Positions 1 through 11,300 of a stretch of DNA of 64,000 nt are shown piece after piece (within the stretch, counting starts at the first letter, position 1; each line of letters opens with the position of its first letter). The translations under genes and the position numbers were made by a program. The notes under the pieces were generated by a model that was given only the letters and a program-made list of their open reading frames with translations, did no database searches and was not told where the DNA came from. The stretch is taken from contig CM060464.1 of the NCBI GenBank assembly GCA_030544235.1, positions 22,807,152 through 22,871,151 on the forward strand, read 5' to 3'. This DNA is from Lepturacanthus savala (taxonomy: Eukaryota; Chordata; Actinopteri; Scombriformes; Trichiuridae).

Positions 1-200
1 GTTGGCGTTCGAGGCCTTCGTTGGTTTGATTGGCTGGCTGTAAGCATGAGGAATGTGATTGGTTAGGGTTAGAGTAAAAAGAATCAGGATTAGCCAATCA
101 GATGCGGGTCATGGCGTCGTAAATTTGCCACCAGACCGCCCACTGAATGAGCAAAAAAAGTCAGAATAAGCGGAAGTAGGAAGTAAATGGCGGGAACTTT
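1..200 (+). promoter_or_regulatory. slbp: Probable slbp promoter with three CCAAT boxes and an E2F-like site
   Basis: The sequence shows three CCAAT boxes within 100 bp: GATTGG at 28-33, GATTGG at 57-62 and CCAAT at 94-98. An E2F-like TGGCGGGAA lies at 188-196, followed by a CHR-like TTTTAAA. Clusters of NF-Y boxes with E2F/CHR sites are established features of cell-cycle promoters, and SLBP protein is restricted to S phase, so the arrangement fits the gene downstream. The transcription start is not visible. The window begins inside or just upstream of this region, so a divergent gene to the left cannot be excluded. Confidence 0.5.
147..175 (+). CDS. slbp: Candidate first coding exon of slbp (uncertain)
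   Basis: An ATG at 147 opens nine codons plus two nucleotides, ending at a weak GTAGGA donor at 176. This is the only nearby ATG I found whose phase joins exon 2 (618) without a stop, giving a basic start MSKKSQNKRK. The better-looking ATG at 187 reaches an in-frame TAA at 268 with no compatible donor. If correct, the full protein would be 263 residues, close to the roughly 270 of human SLBP. The donor is poor and the E2F-like site would then sit in the intron, so the true start may differ or lie left of the window. Confidence 0.3.
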
Positions 201-617
201 TAAACGAGGGGTTTCGATTCTATCGAACAAAAGAACTTACTTTCAACCATTTCCAGACGAAAAAGTTTAAATATTGGTAATATTATAATAATAAAGACGT
301 GTGGTATGTATTATCATATATTAATATGTTAGAAAACCCGTCTACACAAGAATATAGTTTAGGGACAGTTTAAACTCATTGAAAGGGGTGTGCTGTATTG
401 GTCTGCAGGTGTAGAAATTAAATACAACTGCTCTTAGAAAACTTTGCTAGGGTAATTGATGCACTGTTTTGGTTTGTGTTGCATTGTCATTTATTGCTTT
501 GTTTGTTTAAAACACTAAGGTAGCAACTTACTTTTCTGAACATGAGCAGGAAGGATTATATGCATCCTTATATTATATGTATTGTGGCAATTGTTTTATT
601 GTGTCTTTCCTGTGTAG

Positions 618-2082
618 GAGTGAAGGTCCATCTCGATGGTCCCACTGCAGGAAACGAGGAATTGATGGAAACCTGCGATCCAGTAGAGATGTTCGTGATA
701 GAGAAAACAACAGGAACAGTGACAGCAGACCTGCCAGGTAATAGGTTACATACAAGATAATTTAACTTAGATTTTAATGTGTAAAATGCCTGTTTTATCC
801 ATGTAGTTGCACACAGGATGTCTTGCTTATTAAATTTTGCTCTGAAAACATGCACACCAATACCCCAGTTCATCAGTTCTCACCAAAGCACGGCACTTGG
901 GTGTTTGTTCTTTCATGTTCCATTCAAAAAATTAAATGTTTATCTCTTATTTGCTTCAGTTTGTACTTTTATAACTTTTTCAAAAGTCTACACACAGTAC
1001 TCTGTCCAATAATTTAGGAGATGAAATGTAGGAGTAGGATCATATTTGTACTGTGGCAACAACAGTGTGTTTATATGGTTATAAACCTCTTGTATTTCCT
1101 CCCTAGTTTCACCACACCAGAGAGTGCAGGCCCCGTGTCTCGCTGTGGTCGACAGGCTGACTGGGGCAGCCAGGTGGACGATGATGAGATGAGAAGAGAC
1201 GTACACAGAGACATGCAGCGGTAACCAAACTCTGCTTCTGTTTCACTGGCTGCCTCTCTGTTCAGGTTGTTGATGCAGGTCCCAAAAAGTCTTAGAAAAT
1301 ATTGGATTTATGTTCCGCAAGAAATGACGATGGAAGTTATGTAATGTTCTTACTCTGAATATACACAAGACCTGAAGTATAAGTAATGTTAGTTATAAAA
1401 AATGTGCTTCTATATGTTTGAGAGAGGTCATATATAAATTAAACATGTGATCTTTTTTTTTTGGGCAGTGGAATCTCTTTAATCAGTCTGCACCATCAGA
1501 CCTGTAGCAAACACTGCCCTATTGCAGCTCATCTGTTCTGTCTATAATCTGAGGCCATCCTCAGTTAATTCTATTTGTTATATCATTAGAAACTCATGTT
1601 ATACACAGCTGGGAAGTACTGAAAAATAATTGTCGGCCAGCCTACGTTTTTTTCCATCATACTTTCAAACTTACCAATATCAATGGTCTTAAATATGTCT
1701 TGGTGAACCCGCAGAGACACAGTGTTTATTGAGTATGTCTGTGCACTGTGTTCAGTTACAGGAGGAGGATACTGGGTTCAGAGTTTGCCCAGAGAGAGAG
1801 GAAGACTTCCTCTGGCTCTTCTGGGAGGTATGCCACCACCTCTTATATTTTTCTTTGATCATTTAACACAATGTGAACAGGTTTACATGTTGTAGACAAC
1901 AGTATCAGTGTCCATTACTGCTGAGTATTTATAAATCTGTCTGTCTGCTCCAGCTGTGACTCCAAAGAAGGAGAAAACATAGAGACTGACGAGGCTGTGT
2001 TGCTGCGACGACAGAAACAGATCAACTATGGCAAGAATACACTGGCCTATGATCGATATACCAAGGAAGTTCCTAAGTAAGT

Positions 2083-2120
<38 letters not shown>

Positions 2121-5100
2121 CAGAGGGTTACAGTCTTTACTGCTCCATCAGATCTACAGCCTTGTGTTGCTGTGCATCATTCTCTCAATTGGAGACAAAC
2201 TTGAACTAGATGTTATTTGAATAGGATAGAATTCCATAAAATTGAACAGGTCAGAAATTGCATAATACAGCATTAATTGTGATAACAGAATCAAGGATTT
2301 ATAGTAGTATATTAATAATGAGGTGACAGGGATCCATGGCAGTTTCTCCAACGGGGACCTTGGGCTGTGGGGTGGGTGTGGAGCTGTCTGGTGTGCTGTT
2401 GGCATGTTCTGTGGGATGATAAAAATACACCGGGCAGGACTCCAGGAAAATAAACAGATTTGAAAGGTGCATCAGTGGGACATGAGTGTTTAAAGATGGA
2501 ATGGAAAAACGACAAGCTCAGACTATGGGGGTGCAGTACCAGATGGGGGGGGGGAATTAAATAAAAACTATATAGACTCAAATGGAAGTATTTTAATTCT
2601 GAGAATTGCTGTTTCAAAATTATTACAGGCCAAATCATGTTGTTATAAAATTAAATTCTAGCCAAATGGCACCAAATTCCACAAATTGTTTGATTCCCCA
2701 GAAAGACACCTGACAAGTGTGAAGCCAATTTGATGAACTGTCGAGATATGTGAAGAACATACAGACTGTTTGTATGCAATATAATAACGAGATTATGAGG
2801 AGGATCTAGACCTGGTCTCTGTGTAAGCCTGCAGCATTGATAAGTGTTATGTTAACAGGCTATTCTTGTACATGTCTTACATCCTGCAAGTTTTAAAAAG
2901 TATCTGTCATGCTCAAGCTTGGATCCTCTACCAGAGGCGCAGGAGTTTGCGGGTTCTGCTCAGTATCTTAGCTGTTCTGAGGACTGCACTCTTCTGGACT
3001 AAGGCTTCAGATGTAGTTCCTGGGATCTGCTCACAACCCTTGATCTACTCAACTTTTTGGTGTTTTTTCTTCCTGCTGTTGGCATCCTCTGGTATCACCA
3101 CATCTACCACCACCATCTTCTGCTCTTTGTTCAGCACTACTCTGTCTGGTTGGTCCACCAGCAACTATTTATCAGTCTAGAAGCTGAAGTCCCATAGAAC
3201 CTTGGCCCTGGTTCCTCTCAGCCAACTTCAGTGATATCAGCAATTAGAATTTGGGTACTTCTAGTCCATACTGGTTACAGATGTTCCTGTATACCTTCCC
3301 ATTTACTTGCTTGTGACTCTCCATGTATGCTGATCCAGATAGCATCTTTCATCCCGCTACTGTGTGCTGGACTATCTCAGGGGCATCTTTGCACAGCCCA
3401 CACCTTGGGTCTGATCTGGACTGGCAGATCCTGGGTTTCTGGCTCCTTTGGGTCCCAAAAACCAGGCTCTCCACCTCAGGGGCCTGAGCCTTTAGCTCAG
3501 CTGCTCCACACCTGTGGAACAGTCTCCCTGCTCAGCTGAGGGCTTCATGGAAACTGGACTCTTTTAAAACAGTTCTGAAAAACTTATTTAAAAAAAGAAG
3601 TTTAAACTGTTAAAAATAGGAAAGAGGAGAGAATGTTCTATGTCTTAAGTTTTAATCTCGTTTGATATTTGTTTCCTTCCTTTTCCTTGTTTCCACATAC
3701 ATGTTGATGATTCGCTACTTCCTACCGACTCAGCTGACTTTTCATTGATCGCACCTGTCTAAAGATGTGCACAGATTATAATTAAACTGAGATTATTATG
3801 CACTGTGCCATGAACATCTCTGCAGGAGCTGCTGCAGCAAACACCTACAGACTGTATATATGTATGAATGAATGAATGAGGATATTAAACAGTTTTCTGC
3901 TCTGTAAGAGGCACGAGAATGAAAGACACTGCATTTATTGACATAAAGCTGCCAGCGAGTAGAGTAGCTTCAGTCAGTCACTGTGGTAACTCAACCAGAG
4001 TTTAAGTTACCTCTCTTTCTGGAACTGAAAAGCCAATATTCAAGAAACCTGCATCATAAATAAAACTAACTTCACATGTTCAACCTCTTTCTCTTTTGTT
4101 TCCAGACACATGCGTGAGCCAGGTGTTCATCCAAAGACTCCCAATAAATTCAGGAAGTACAGTCGTCGCTCGTGGGACCAGCAGATCAAACTGTGGAAAG
4201 TCAAACTGCACACCTGGGACCCTCCAACAGAGAAGAGCCAAGACAAAACCCTGGATAACATGTAAGGAAACATTTTTAACAGTATCTGAGTCAGCTGATG
4301 CTCATAAAGAACACGTCCTACAGCGTCCTGTTTATGTTGTTCCTGCAGTGACACTGAGCTGGGTCTGGATGATGTGATGGACATCGAGCTGGAATTCCCG
4401 ACCTTGACAGACGCCACAGCTTCAATCCCCACACGCAACCTTCCACTGGAGGTCAGTAACTCTAACACATGGAAACACAAGGCAGGGCTCAACCTGAACA
4501 AATCTATTTAGATTAAGTTTTCCTCATGATTAAATGAGGTGCTTAGGTGAACCTAGTGAATCCTGCAAAATTTTTTATATACAAATCTATTAGCCACAAA
4601 TGGCCGAAAAGTTCACTGGTTCTGGTTTTCAGTGCTTTTATACTTTTGATATATGATAATAAACGTATGACCACTGAAATAAGAACCGTTGATCAGCTAA
4701 TATTTTGACATAGACTCTGGGAGCTTGTGATAAACGTTTTTCATAATTTACAGAACATGAATATTTAATTGTGAATTGATGTGTAGATTAAACATATTAA
4801 TAAATGTTAAAGTGTGAAATCTGTAATACCGAAAAATAAACAACTCAACATTATAGGAATGTTTGTAATAAATGAATAATGAATGATTTCCTCTTTGCTT
4901 TTAAAGTCAACACAACAAATTGAACATAAGTCATGGTCTCCCAACTTCGTCTGGTTCTAAGTTAATTTATTTTCTGCGGCTTTAGTTTGGATCTGTGTTT
5001 TTTCTATGAATCTTTACTATCACCACAGCATCTGAACATGAAATATAATAGGCCTACTGGTTTTAAACATGGCACATACTGGTTTTGAAGTGCCCATGGT

Positions 5101-5585
5101 ATGAATTAATATTTAAGAGTCTGTTTTTGATTCAAAAGCTCTCTTTTCAGTGTCTACTTTTTTTTTATCTTGCTGCCAAAGTATTATAATTCTCAATAAT
5201 TCATTGGTTATAGTAATGCGTTTGCACTCAAGTGGACACTCCACTTCCTCTGGTCCTCAGCAATACACACACCAAATGTGAAGTTGACCGGATGGATGAG
5301 AAAAGCTCTGTACCTCAGAAGGATGACTCCTTCCATTTTAATTGGAAACGGCTGTCTACAGATATTTTCCTGTGTTTTACAGCTATTTATGTATAGAGAC
5401 CAACAAAAATGACCCTGATGGAATTAAGCAGCTATGGATGTGTCTCTTTTACTCTCAAGGTGGAACAAGGAACTATGTTTTGTTTCTAAACTTCTCTCTT
5501 GTGCTCTCAGGGTGAAGAGGACTGTATGGGAACTCCAGTGAAAGTACAGAAGACTGAACCCACAGCGGAGGCAGACATGGCGTAG
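618..5585 (+). CDS. slbp: Histone RNA hairpin-binding protein SLBP (seven exons, N-terminus unresolved)
   Basis: SLBP binds the 3' stem-loop of replication-dependent histone mRNAs and drives their processing, export and translation in S phase. Exons are 618-737, 1107-1220, 1756-1827, 1954-2076, 4106-4261, 4349-4451 and 5511-5585. Every junction is GT-AG and keeps frame. Exon 1107-1220 carries FTTPE, the Thr-Thr-Pro region known as the cyclin/CDK degron, and the cyclin-binding basic patch follows as YRRRIL. Exons 1954-2076 and 4106-4261 encode the RNA-binding domain, including RRQKQINYGKNTLAYDRY, HPKTPNKFRKYSRRSWDQQ and LWKVKLHTWDPP. TPNK is the phosphothreonine motif known to raise RNA affinity. 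The tail is short and acidic, then GTPVKV, and ends in TAG. The large 2077-4105 intron holds a CA repeat and two LINE fragments. The identity is very secure; only the first exon is in doubt. Confidence 0.95.
2085..2118 (+). repeat. (AC)n microsatellite in slbp intron
   Basis: An uninterrupted AC dinucleotide run starts nine bases after the exon ending at 2076, right behind its GTAAGT donor. It is probably polymorphic. Confidence 0.95.
2900..3450 (-). mobile_element. LINE pol C-terminus with restriction-like endonuclease, degenerate
   Basis: Read on the minus strand, the fragment gives a Cys-His motif (RCGLCKDAPEIVQHT, about 3440-3362), a VYRNICNQYGLEVPK segment, a nuclease-like core with QPDRVV and VVVDVVIPEDA (about 3155-3075), and a terminal block QIPGTTSEALVQKSAVL ending at a stop near 2925. 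This order matches the 3' end of fish non-LTR retrotransposons that use a restriction-like endonuclease. A Cys codon of the zinc motif is now TGA, a second stop follows the VYRNIC segment, and a segment of the nuclease appears deleted, so the copy is dead. It sits antisense in an slbp intron. The exact clade is not assigned. Confidence 0.75.
3461..3615 (+). mobile_element. L2-like LINE reverse transcriptase C-terminal fragment
   Basis: The plus strand reads FSSAAPHLWNSLPAQL followed by a DSFKTVLKNLFKK-like stretch. This resembles the conserved extreme C-terminus of L2-type LINE reverse transcriptases in fish. It abuts the antisense endonuclease-type LINE fragment at 2900-3450, so two truncated LINEs lie head to head in the same intron. 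The flanks at 3616-4080 show no further coding trace. Confidence 0.6.
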
Positions 5586-6390
5586 CTCCTCCCGTCCTTC
5601 TCTAAGAAATATGTTCACACACATCTCAAATAGTTTTACAGCCAACCCACAATGCCTCTGTTCCAGGTGTTGAAGTAATGCTACAGCTTCATAGTGCTGT
5701 GCTCTGTCCCAGCTGTTAGTTACGAGTTCAGCTTTGTAACACGTTTAGTATTCATCCACTTCTAGAAGTGCTTCTTCATATGTTGGGGACATTTTTACAG
5801 ATTACTTATCTGCTCAGGGAGTCTTCATTTACTGCTGCATGTTTAATTAAAGGAGAAGTCTGTTCATTTTCTTACTTATTGTGAACAAAATTCCAAAAAA
5901 CTTCAACCATCATCTTCATGCAGAGAGAAATAATATATATCAGGCTTTGGATATACACCCAATATGTTTTAACAGTTCATTGTTGGTTCTAATCAAAAAA
6001 AGACTGTTGACAAGAAGGTAAAATAGAGAAATGGCCAGAATGATCCTTTAAGTTTCAATCTGTTTAAATGTCTTTGGATTTGAAGCATTGATGAGTCCTG
6101 GCTGAGCAGCGATCGGGTTTAAATCTTACATCACATCCTGTTAATACTTACTCTATAGCATTAGTAAGTGACTCAATAGTTTAATGGAGATAAAGTATTT
6201 TTGCTTTGAATTGTTTGATTTCAGATTTTTTTCTGTTATGTAGAATTTTAAATGCTGAAGTGCAGAGCTTCACATATCTGGGCTGTGATAACTTTTACAT
6301 GGGTTATGTTTTTTTAAAAAAAATATAAATGGAGTTTCTTATTGTTGTTTCCTTCATTGTGAATACTTTGAAATAAAAAAAAACAGACTA
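5586..6390 (+). other. slbp: slbp 3' UTR and poly(A) signal
   Basis: About 790 bp of AT-rich non-coding sequence follows the slbp stop. AATAAA at 6372-6377, followed by an A-run, is the best poly(A) signal candidate. No stable stem-loop was noticed. Confidence 0.5.
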
Positions 6391-7570
6391 ACTTGAATGT
6401 GTCTTTGAATGGAATGGTCTTTCAGAATGTGATAATTGCTGCTTGTGTGAATAGGATCAGCCCATAGATGGGTGGATATGAAATTTGGCATGGAGTGTAG
6501 TTAATAAGGAAATAACCATCATTGTCCTTGTTACTATAATCATAGCAACCGTAGATCATGTTTCCATAGTAAAATGTAAAATCTCTTCTTTAGTTTATAT
6601 TGCTATAAAAATTACTTCAATAAGCGGTTGCTGTAGGAGTAGCAACAGCAATGTCCTGATGGCATCAAAAACTATAGAAAACTATTATAGAATAATATAT
6701 CTAGAAAACTATTGGAGCCACTGGTATGTTGTACCTGGTCCAGAAATTCAGAGTAGTTGTAGTTATCTTATTTATTAAATGAATAAATTACTATAATACC
6801 AGTGTCAAATTATTTGTCATAAAATGATTTGTTTTATATGAAATATTCTGAATATCACCCATTTAAAATAATACCTGAGTTGAAAGGGTCACACTCTTTA
6901 TAACCTGTAGGACAATGACCATTTTATTTTTTGCCCATGTCAGGATTGTCTATTTAACAAGCGTTCATGATGGAAGCTGCTTCAAGAAGCTTCTATGATG
7001 CAGAAGCAGCTCTCAACATCATTCTTGAATCAATTTCTACTGGTTAGTGATAAAGGCTTTAGGCTATAATTATTTTTTATAGTAATGTCTAAATTTCACA
7101 AGTTATACTTTAATTTAATATAAGGTGTGTGCATATGAATGGATTTAATAAATAGGTATCCAAATATATACAAAAGAAAGGAAGTTCCAGGATCTTCAGT
7201 CAATTAAACATGTGTTATCACTTCATTGAAAATTTGCCACATCTTTTATCAATACTGGACATTGGAAATGAGTTATGTTCATTAAAAAAACAGGCAAAGG
7301 CCTGAGAAAGTGACAAAAAGGGAACTGCCTCCTGACCAATTTGATTTATCTGACATTTGTATAATTTAAACTCCAGGTAATGTAAGTTTGAGTTTGTGCT
7401 ATGGGATGAAAGGACAGTTGAGGAGAGAATTCTCCTGAGTCACTTTATTGATTAATGTTACATATAAGTGCCACATAATCCACAGTCATCCACTGTCAAG
7501 GCCATGTTGATTAAAATGATTATTAACTATAATATTCTCTGCATTTAGAGTTTTGAGTGTTTTGCCAAAG
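6391..7570. other. slbp-immt intergenic DNA with a dispersed repeat copy
   Basis: There is no gene. The segment 6900-7100 resembles the flanks of the nested element near 48.0-49.8 kb. The shared landmarks are CATGATGG(A/C)AGCTGCTTC, ATTCTTGAATCA, GTGATAA and CTAAATTTCACAAGTTATA in the same order. It is therefore one of two copies of an unnamed interspersed family in the window. Confidence 0.5.
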
Positions 7571-8110
7571 TTAGACCCTAACTAAGTAGTTATTGATTAT
7601 AACAGCATTTCCCTGTTTCTCTCTTGTTTTCCACATAAAATAAATACAAGTATCTTATTAGGAAGAATTATTAAAGAAAAAAAATGTCCTAGGACGTTAT
7701 TTTAATAAACATGAAGTGAATACATTTATTTATATTTATGAATATAATCATGAAATTAAATCCAAGACAGTTAGAGATTGTGCAGAAAATGTTGTATCCG
7801 ATTCAAATTAAAAAGTAATTTATTAAAAAGAATTATTAAAGACAACAAATGACCTAGAACATTATTTTAAGAGGGTGACAACCATATGCATGAATGCATT
7901 TATTTATATTTATGAATGTGAACATGAAATTAAATCCCAGACAGAGATTGTGCAGAAATGTATCTTTATCCAATTCATTTTGGAGGTATTATTCGGGTAA
8001 AATCTAGAAAAGTTAAGTCCACCGGAGTCAGTAGTTATTCATTATAACAGCATTTCTCATGTAATGAGTCTTGTTTTCCAAATAAAATTAAAAAGTAACT
8101 TATTAAGATC
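7570..8110. repeat. Imperfect tandem duplication upstream of immt
   Basis: Two diverged copies of a unit of roughly 170 bp lie about at 7650-7800 and 7815-7970. Each contains AAGAATTATTAAAGA, then ATTTATTTATATTTATGAAT, then ATGAAATTAAATCC, then AGATTGTGCAGAAA. Outer segments around 7585-7660 and 8030-8106, each with TTAT(G/C)ATTATAACAGCATTT(C), repeat as well. AT-rich, no ORF. Confidence 0.7.
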
Positions 8111-8156
8111 CACTACATCCACAGTCCACTGCTGCTCCCGTCCAGTCGGTGGCGTG

Positions 8157-8273
8157 ATGCAGGGTTATGAACCGATAGTCCAGGAGGAGAAGAAGAAACA
8201 GCAGCAGCAGCAGCAGCAGCGACAGAAGAAGAAGAAGAACGAGGGAAGAGTCGCTGCTAACTGGGCTCGTTAA
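8157..8273 (+). CDS. Upstream ORF in the presumed immt 5' leader (38 codons, polyQ/polyK)
   Basis: An ATG at 8157 opens a 38-residue ORF that stops with TAA 35 nt before the immt start. It contains seven consecutive Gln codons followed by QRQKKKKNEGR. If the immt transcript begins upstream of 8157, this uORF would be read first and could reduce or tune MIC60 translation. Whether it lies in the transcript cannot be told from sequence alone. It shows no known domain, and the peptide may be irrelevant. Confidence 0.35.
   Translation: MQGYEPIVQEEKKKQQQQQQQRQKKKKNEGRVAANWAR
8199..8219 (+). repeat. (CAG)7 trinucleotide repeat
   Basis: Seven perfect CAG units are followed by CGA CAG and an AAG-rich run, about 90 bp upstream of the immt start codon. 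Confidence 0.95.
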
Positions 8274-8308
8274 ATTGATTACATCTGAGAATAAAATCGT
8301 TGGAGACC

Positions 8309-11300
8309 ATGCTGAGGGTTTGTCTGAGAGGAGCTAATTCCACAGTCCGGGTAAGACCGGTCCCTCTCCGCTAATTCTGCTGCTGTTAGCCCCGTGACGC
8401 CATTAGCATGATGCTAGCGTTAGCCGCGGAGCTGTCATTCAGTGACCCACAGCCCGGCTCAAGGTGTCAGCGGACTGGAGTAGCAGGCTGGTTGTTCTCC
8501 ATCAGACGATACTGTTATGTAACGTGACTTAACGGGAGCTCTGAGGAAGAACAATAAAAGCTGCCTGAAGACATGCACTTCATGTCCTAAATGTGCTTTT
8601 ACATGTCGGCGTCATGTCTGAAAGAGACCGAGTCACACTTCTGAAAAGTCACATTCTAGAGTTTTAAAAATAGCTGGCAAGGGAAAATATAATTAAATAA
8701 CACGTAAAACTAAAATACAGTTAAGCCAGATGCAGTTTAGATTGTGTTGCGCATCCATTAGTTTGATTACGATAAGGGTGCTGGGAGTGGCCAAAGAAAG
8801 CAACGTTACTTGTTTTTGCTGATACGGTAACGGCGTGATAATACCTTTACATGTAGATCCAGAAAGGACTCAGACTTTTAACCTTTATATCTTGAATGTT
8901 GTAGATTTAATATAAAATTGACGACAGCCATGCAGGGAATCAGTTTCAGCACCGTTTCAAATTGTGTTCAATGTTTGTTTATATAACGTTATGATCCAAA
9001 ATTAAGGCCTATAAAATATTTCTGTTGAACATGATATTTTTTCTATTTACACCAAAAAAGACCTCATCTGTGATATATTGAAGCGTATAATCCTAAGCCT
9101 CAGCACCTCAATATGATGGAAGAAGTTTTCAATGAACAATGAATGAACAATTAAAGGTGTTTACTTCATTCTCATTTTAGTATCATCTTGAAATTAATTT
9201 GAGATCGAATTTGAAGAAAGAATACTGATTTATCATATTAGCGGGGGCCTTATAAAATAAATGCCATACAGTACAGGTTTAGTGGCTTTGGCACATAGTC
9301 TTCCATCCTACATATTTTGGTGAGGTTAGGGATTTATATCAAGGGCTGATAACATGATTTGAACAGATATACTTTACAGGCCTTAATTGTGGAACCTATT
9401 CATGTGGTAATATAGATAAAGTTTGTACATAATCTGAAACAAGTGTTTGCGTATGTACATGTGTGCCTAAGAAGGTGAAAACTGATACCTAAAAAACAAG
9501 TGCGTATATCCAGCTGTTTATTTTAGCCGTCTCTTTAAAAACAAAGATAAAACCAAATCTAAACCTTTGTTTGTCTGCAACCTGTAGTTCACGTTTGCTT
9601 AGATTAAATTTGTTTATGTCTCAAAAGTAGAAATAATGTATTACCTTAAAGAGAGAAATCTTTTTTTTATTTTTTATTTTTATTATATTTTTTTGGGCTT
9701 ATGATCAAAGGTCTATGTGACCAGCGCTCTAACCCTACACCACTGTAGTTCATTATAAAGAACTGCGTGCTAGTTGTTGTTTGAGCAGCATCACATATTA
9801 AACAATGAGAATATAAATGTGTTCATTGCTGCTCATTCAGTTCAGTCCCTTTTGAAGTAGGGTGATGATAGTTTTATTAAAATCTTTCACCAAATTCATG
9901 TTATCATGCAGTTTTAAGATGCCAAATACAAATGAGACTGGTAATGGCTGTGGCTGAATCCATTAATGTTATATTAAAGTTTTTATCTCTTTCTCTCTGT
10001 AGAAGAACTATGGGAGAACTCCTCTAACCAATCTGCAACAGTGCCGACATTACACAGCTGGAGAGAGCAGGTCACACACACACGAAAACACACACACATT
10101 ATCTTAAGGCCTCTTGTGATAACTGTTGGATTTCAGTGAATAATTGACACATCAGTTTCATGTCTCCTTCAACCACAGTGGCGGTGCTGCTAAGGTGATC
10201 GCTGCAGGCCTGCTGACAGTCGGCGGTGGTGTTGGAGGTACTATACTTTATGCCAAATGGGACCCCAAGTTCAGAACATCCGTGGAGAAAAATGTCCCGT
10301 ACTCAGACCGGCTGTTGGGTTTGGCTTTGGGCCCTGCAGAACTCCCCATCAAGAAACAGGTCAGGACATGTTCACAGCATCTTCTAATGTGCTATGGCAG
10401 CGTGTGAAAGAGAGAATGTTTAGAGCATGTTCATCCAGCCCCTTGGACTGATGATTTATAATGAGTGTGTGTTCCTGCTGTGCAGACGGAGTTGGCCCAG
10501 CCACCGTCTATGATGGAGAAACAGGTGAAGACGCCCAAAGCCAAGACAGAGAAGAAGGTGAAGGAGGCAGCAGAGAGTCCAGCCAAAGAGACGAGTCCAG
10601 TACAAGCTGCACAGAGTTTAGAGGGTTAGTCTGACTCATTCTTATGTACCTCCTCCTCTTAGGATCATGGGTCATCTTATACCCAAGGACTTCATACATT
10701 TCTTTTATATATATATTTTTTTTTTTGAAAAAAAAATACTTTTTTATATTTGGGCCAGAAATAATGTATGTATACATAAAATAATAGAAACAGAGCCTGT
10801 CCCCCTTTTTTAAACCTCAGTTCCCAGGCCAGTGATGTATCTATGGTCTTCTGTTGCTTGTTACTCTTGTTATGCTGACCGTGAGGACTTTGTTAGCTGC
10901 TAGTAGGAATTATTTAAGGTTGACTGATCCTGATTTTTAGTACGCAGCAGCCTAGAGGAACAGTCTCTAGGATCCAGGATGGAGAAGCACTGATACTCTA
11001 CACTGCATTGTTATTGTCTAAGTGATTCATTCTAGTTTAAGTGTTTAATGTGCAATCTGCTGTTTATGTACCCACAGACATCCCTGAGGGTAAGCTGCTT
11101 CTTTACTTTCCCATCACTAGACCCCTGTTAGTATTAGTCTATTAGTTGAGAAGTCAGTAGACAGAAAATGAATTGTCTACTGTTTTGGTGATAGCAGCCT
11201 AGTTTTCTTAGGCTTCAAGATTGTTGCCACCCCTTGAGGTATTTTCCCCGTTTTTAACATTTTAACAAGAAAACAATCAGCAGCTATACATAGTAAAAAC

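Noticed and set aside
542..760. 72-codon ORF starting at an ATG beside slbp exon 2
   Set aside because: It overlaps slbp exon 2 in the wrong frame. The frame with SLBP similarity (SPSRW-type start, SxxFTTPE continuation) is different and joins the downstream exons.
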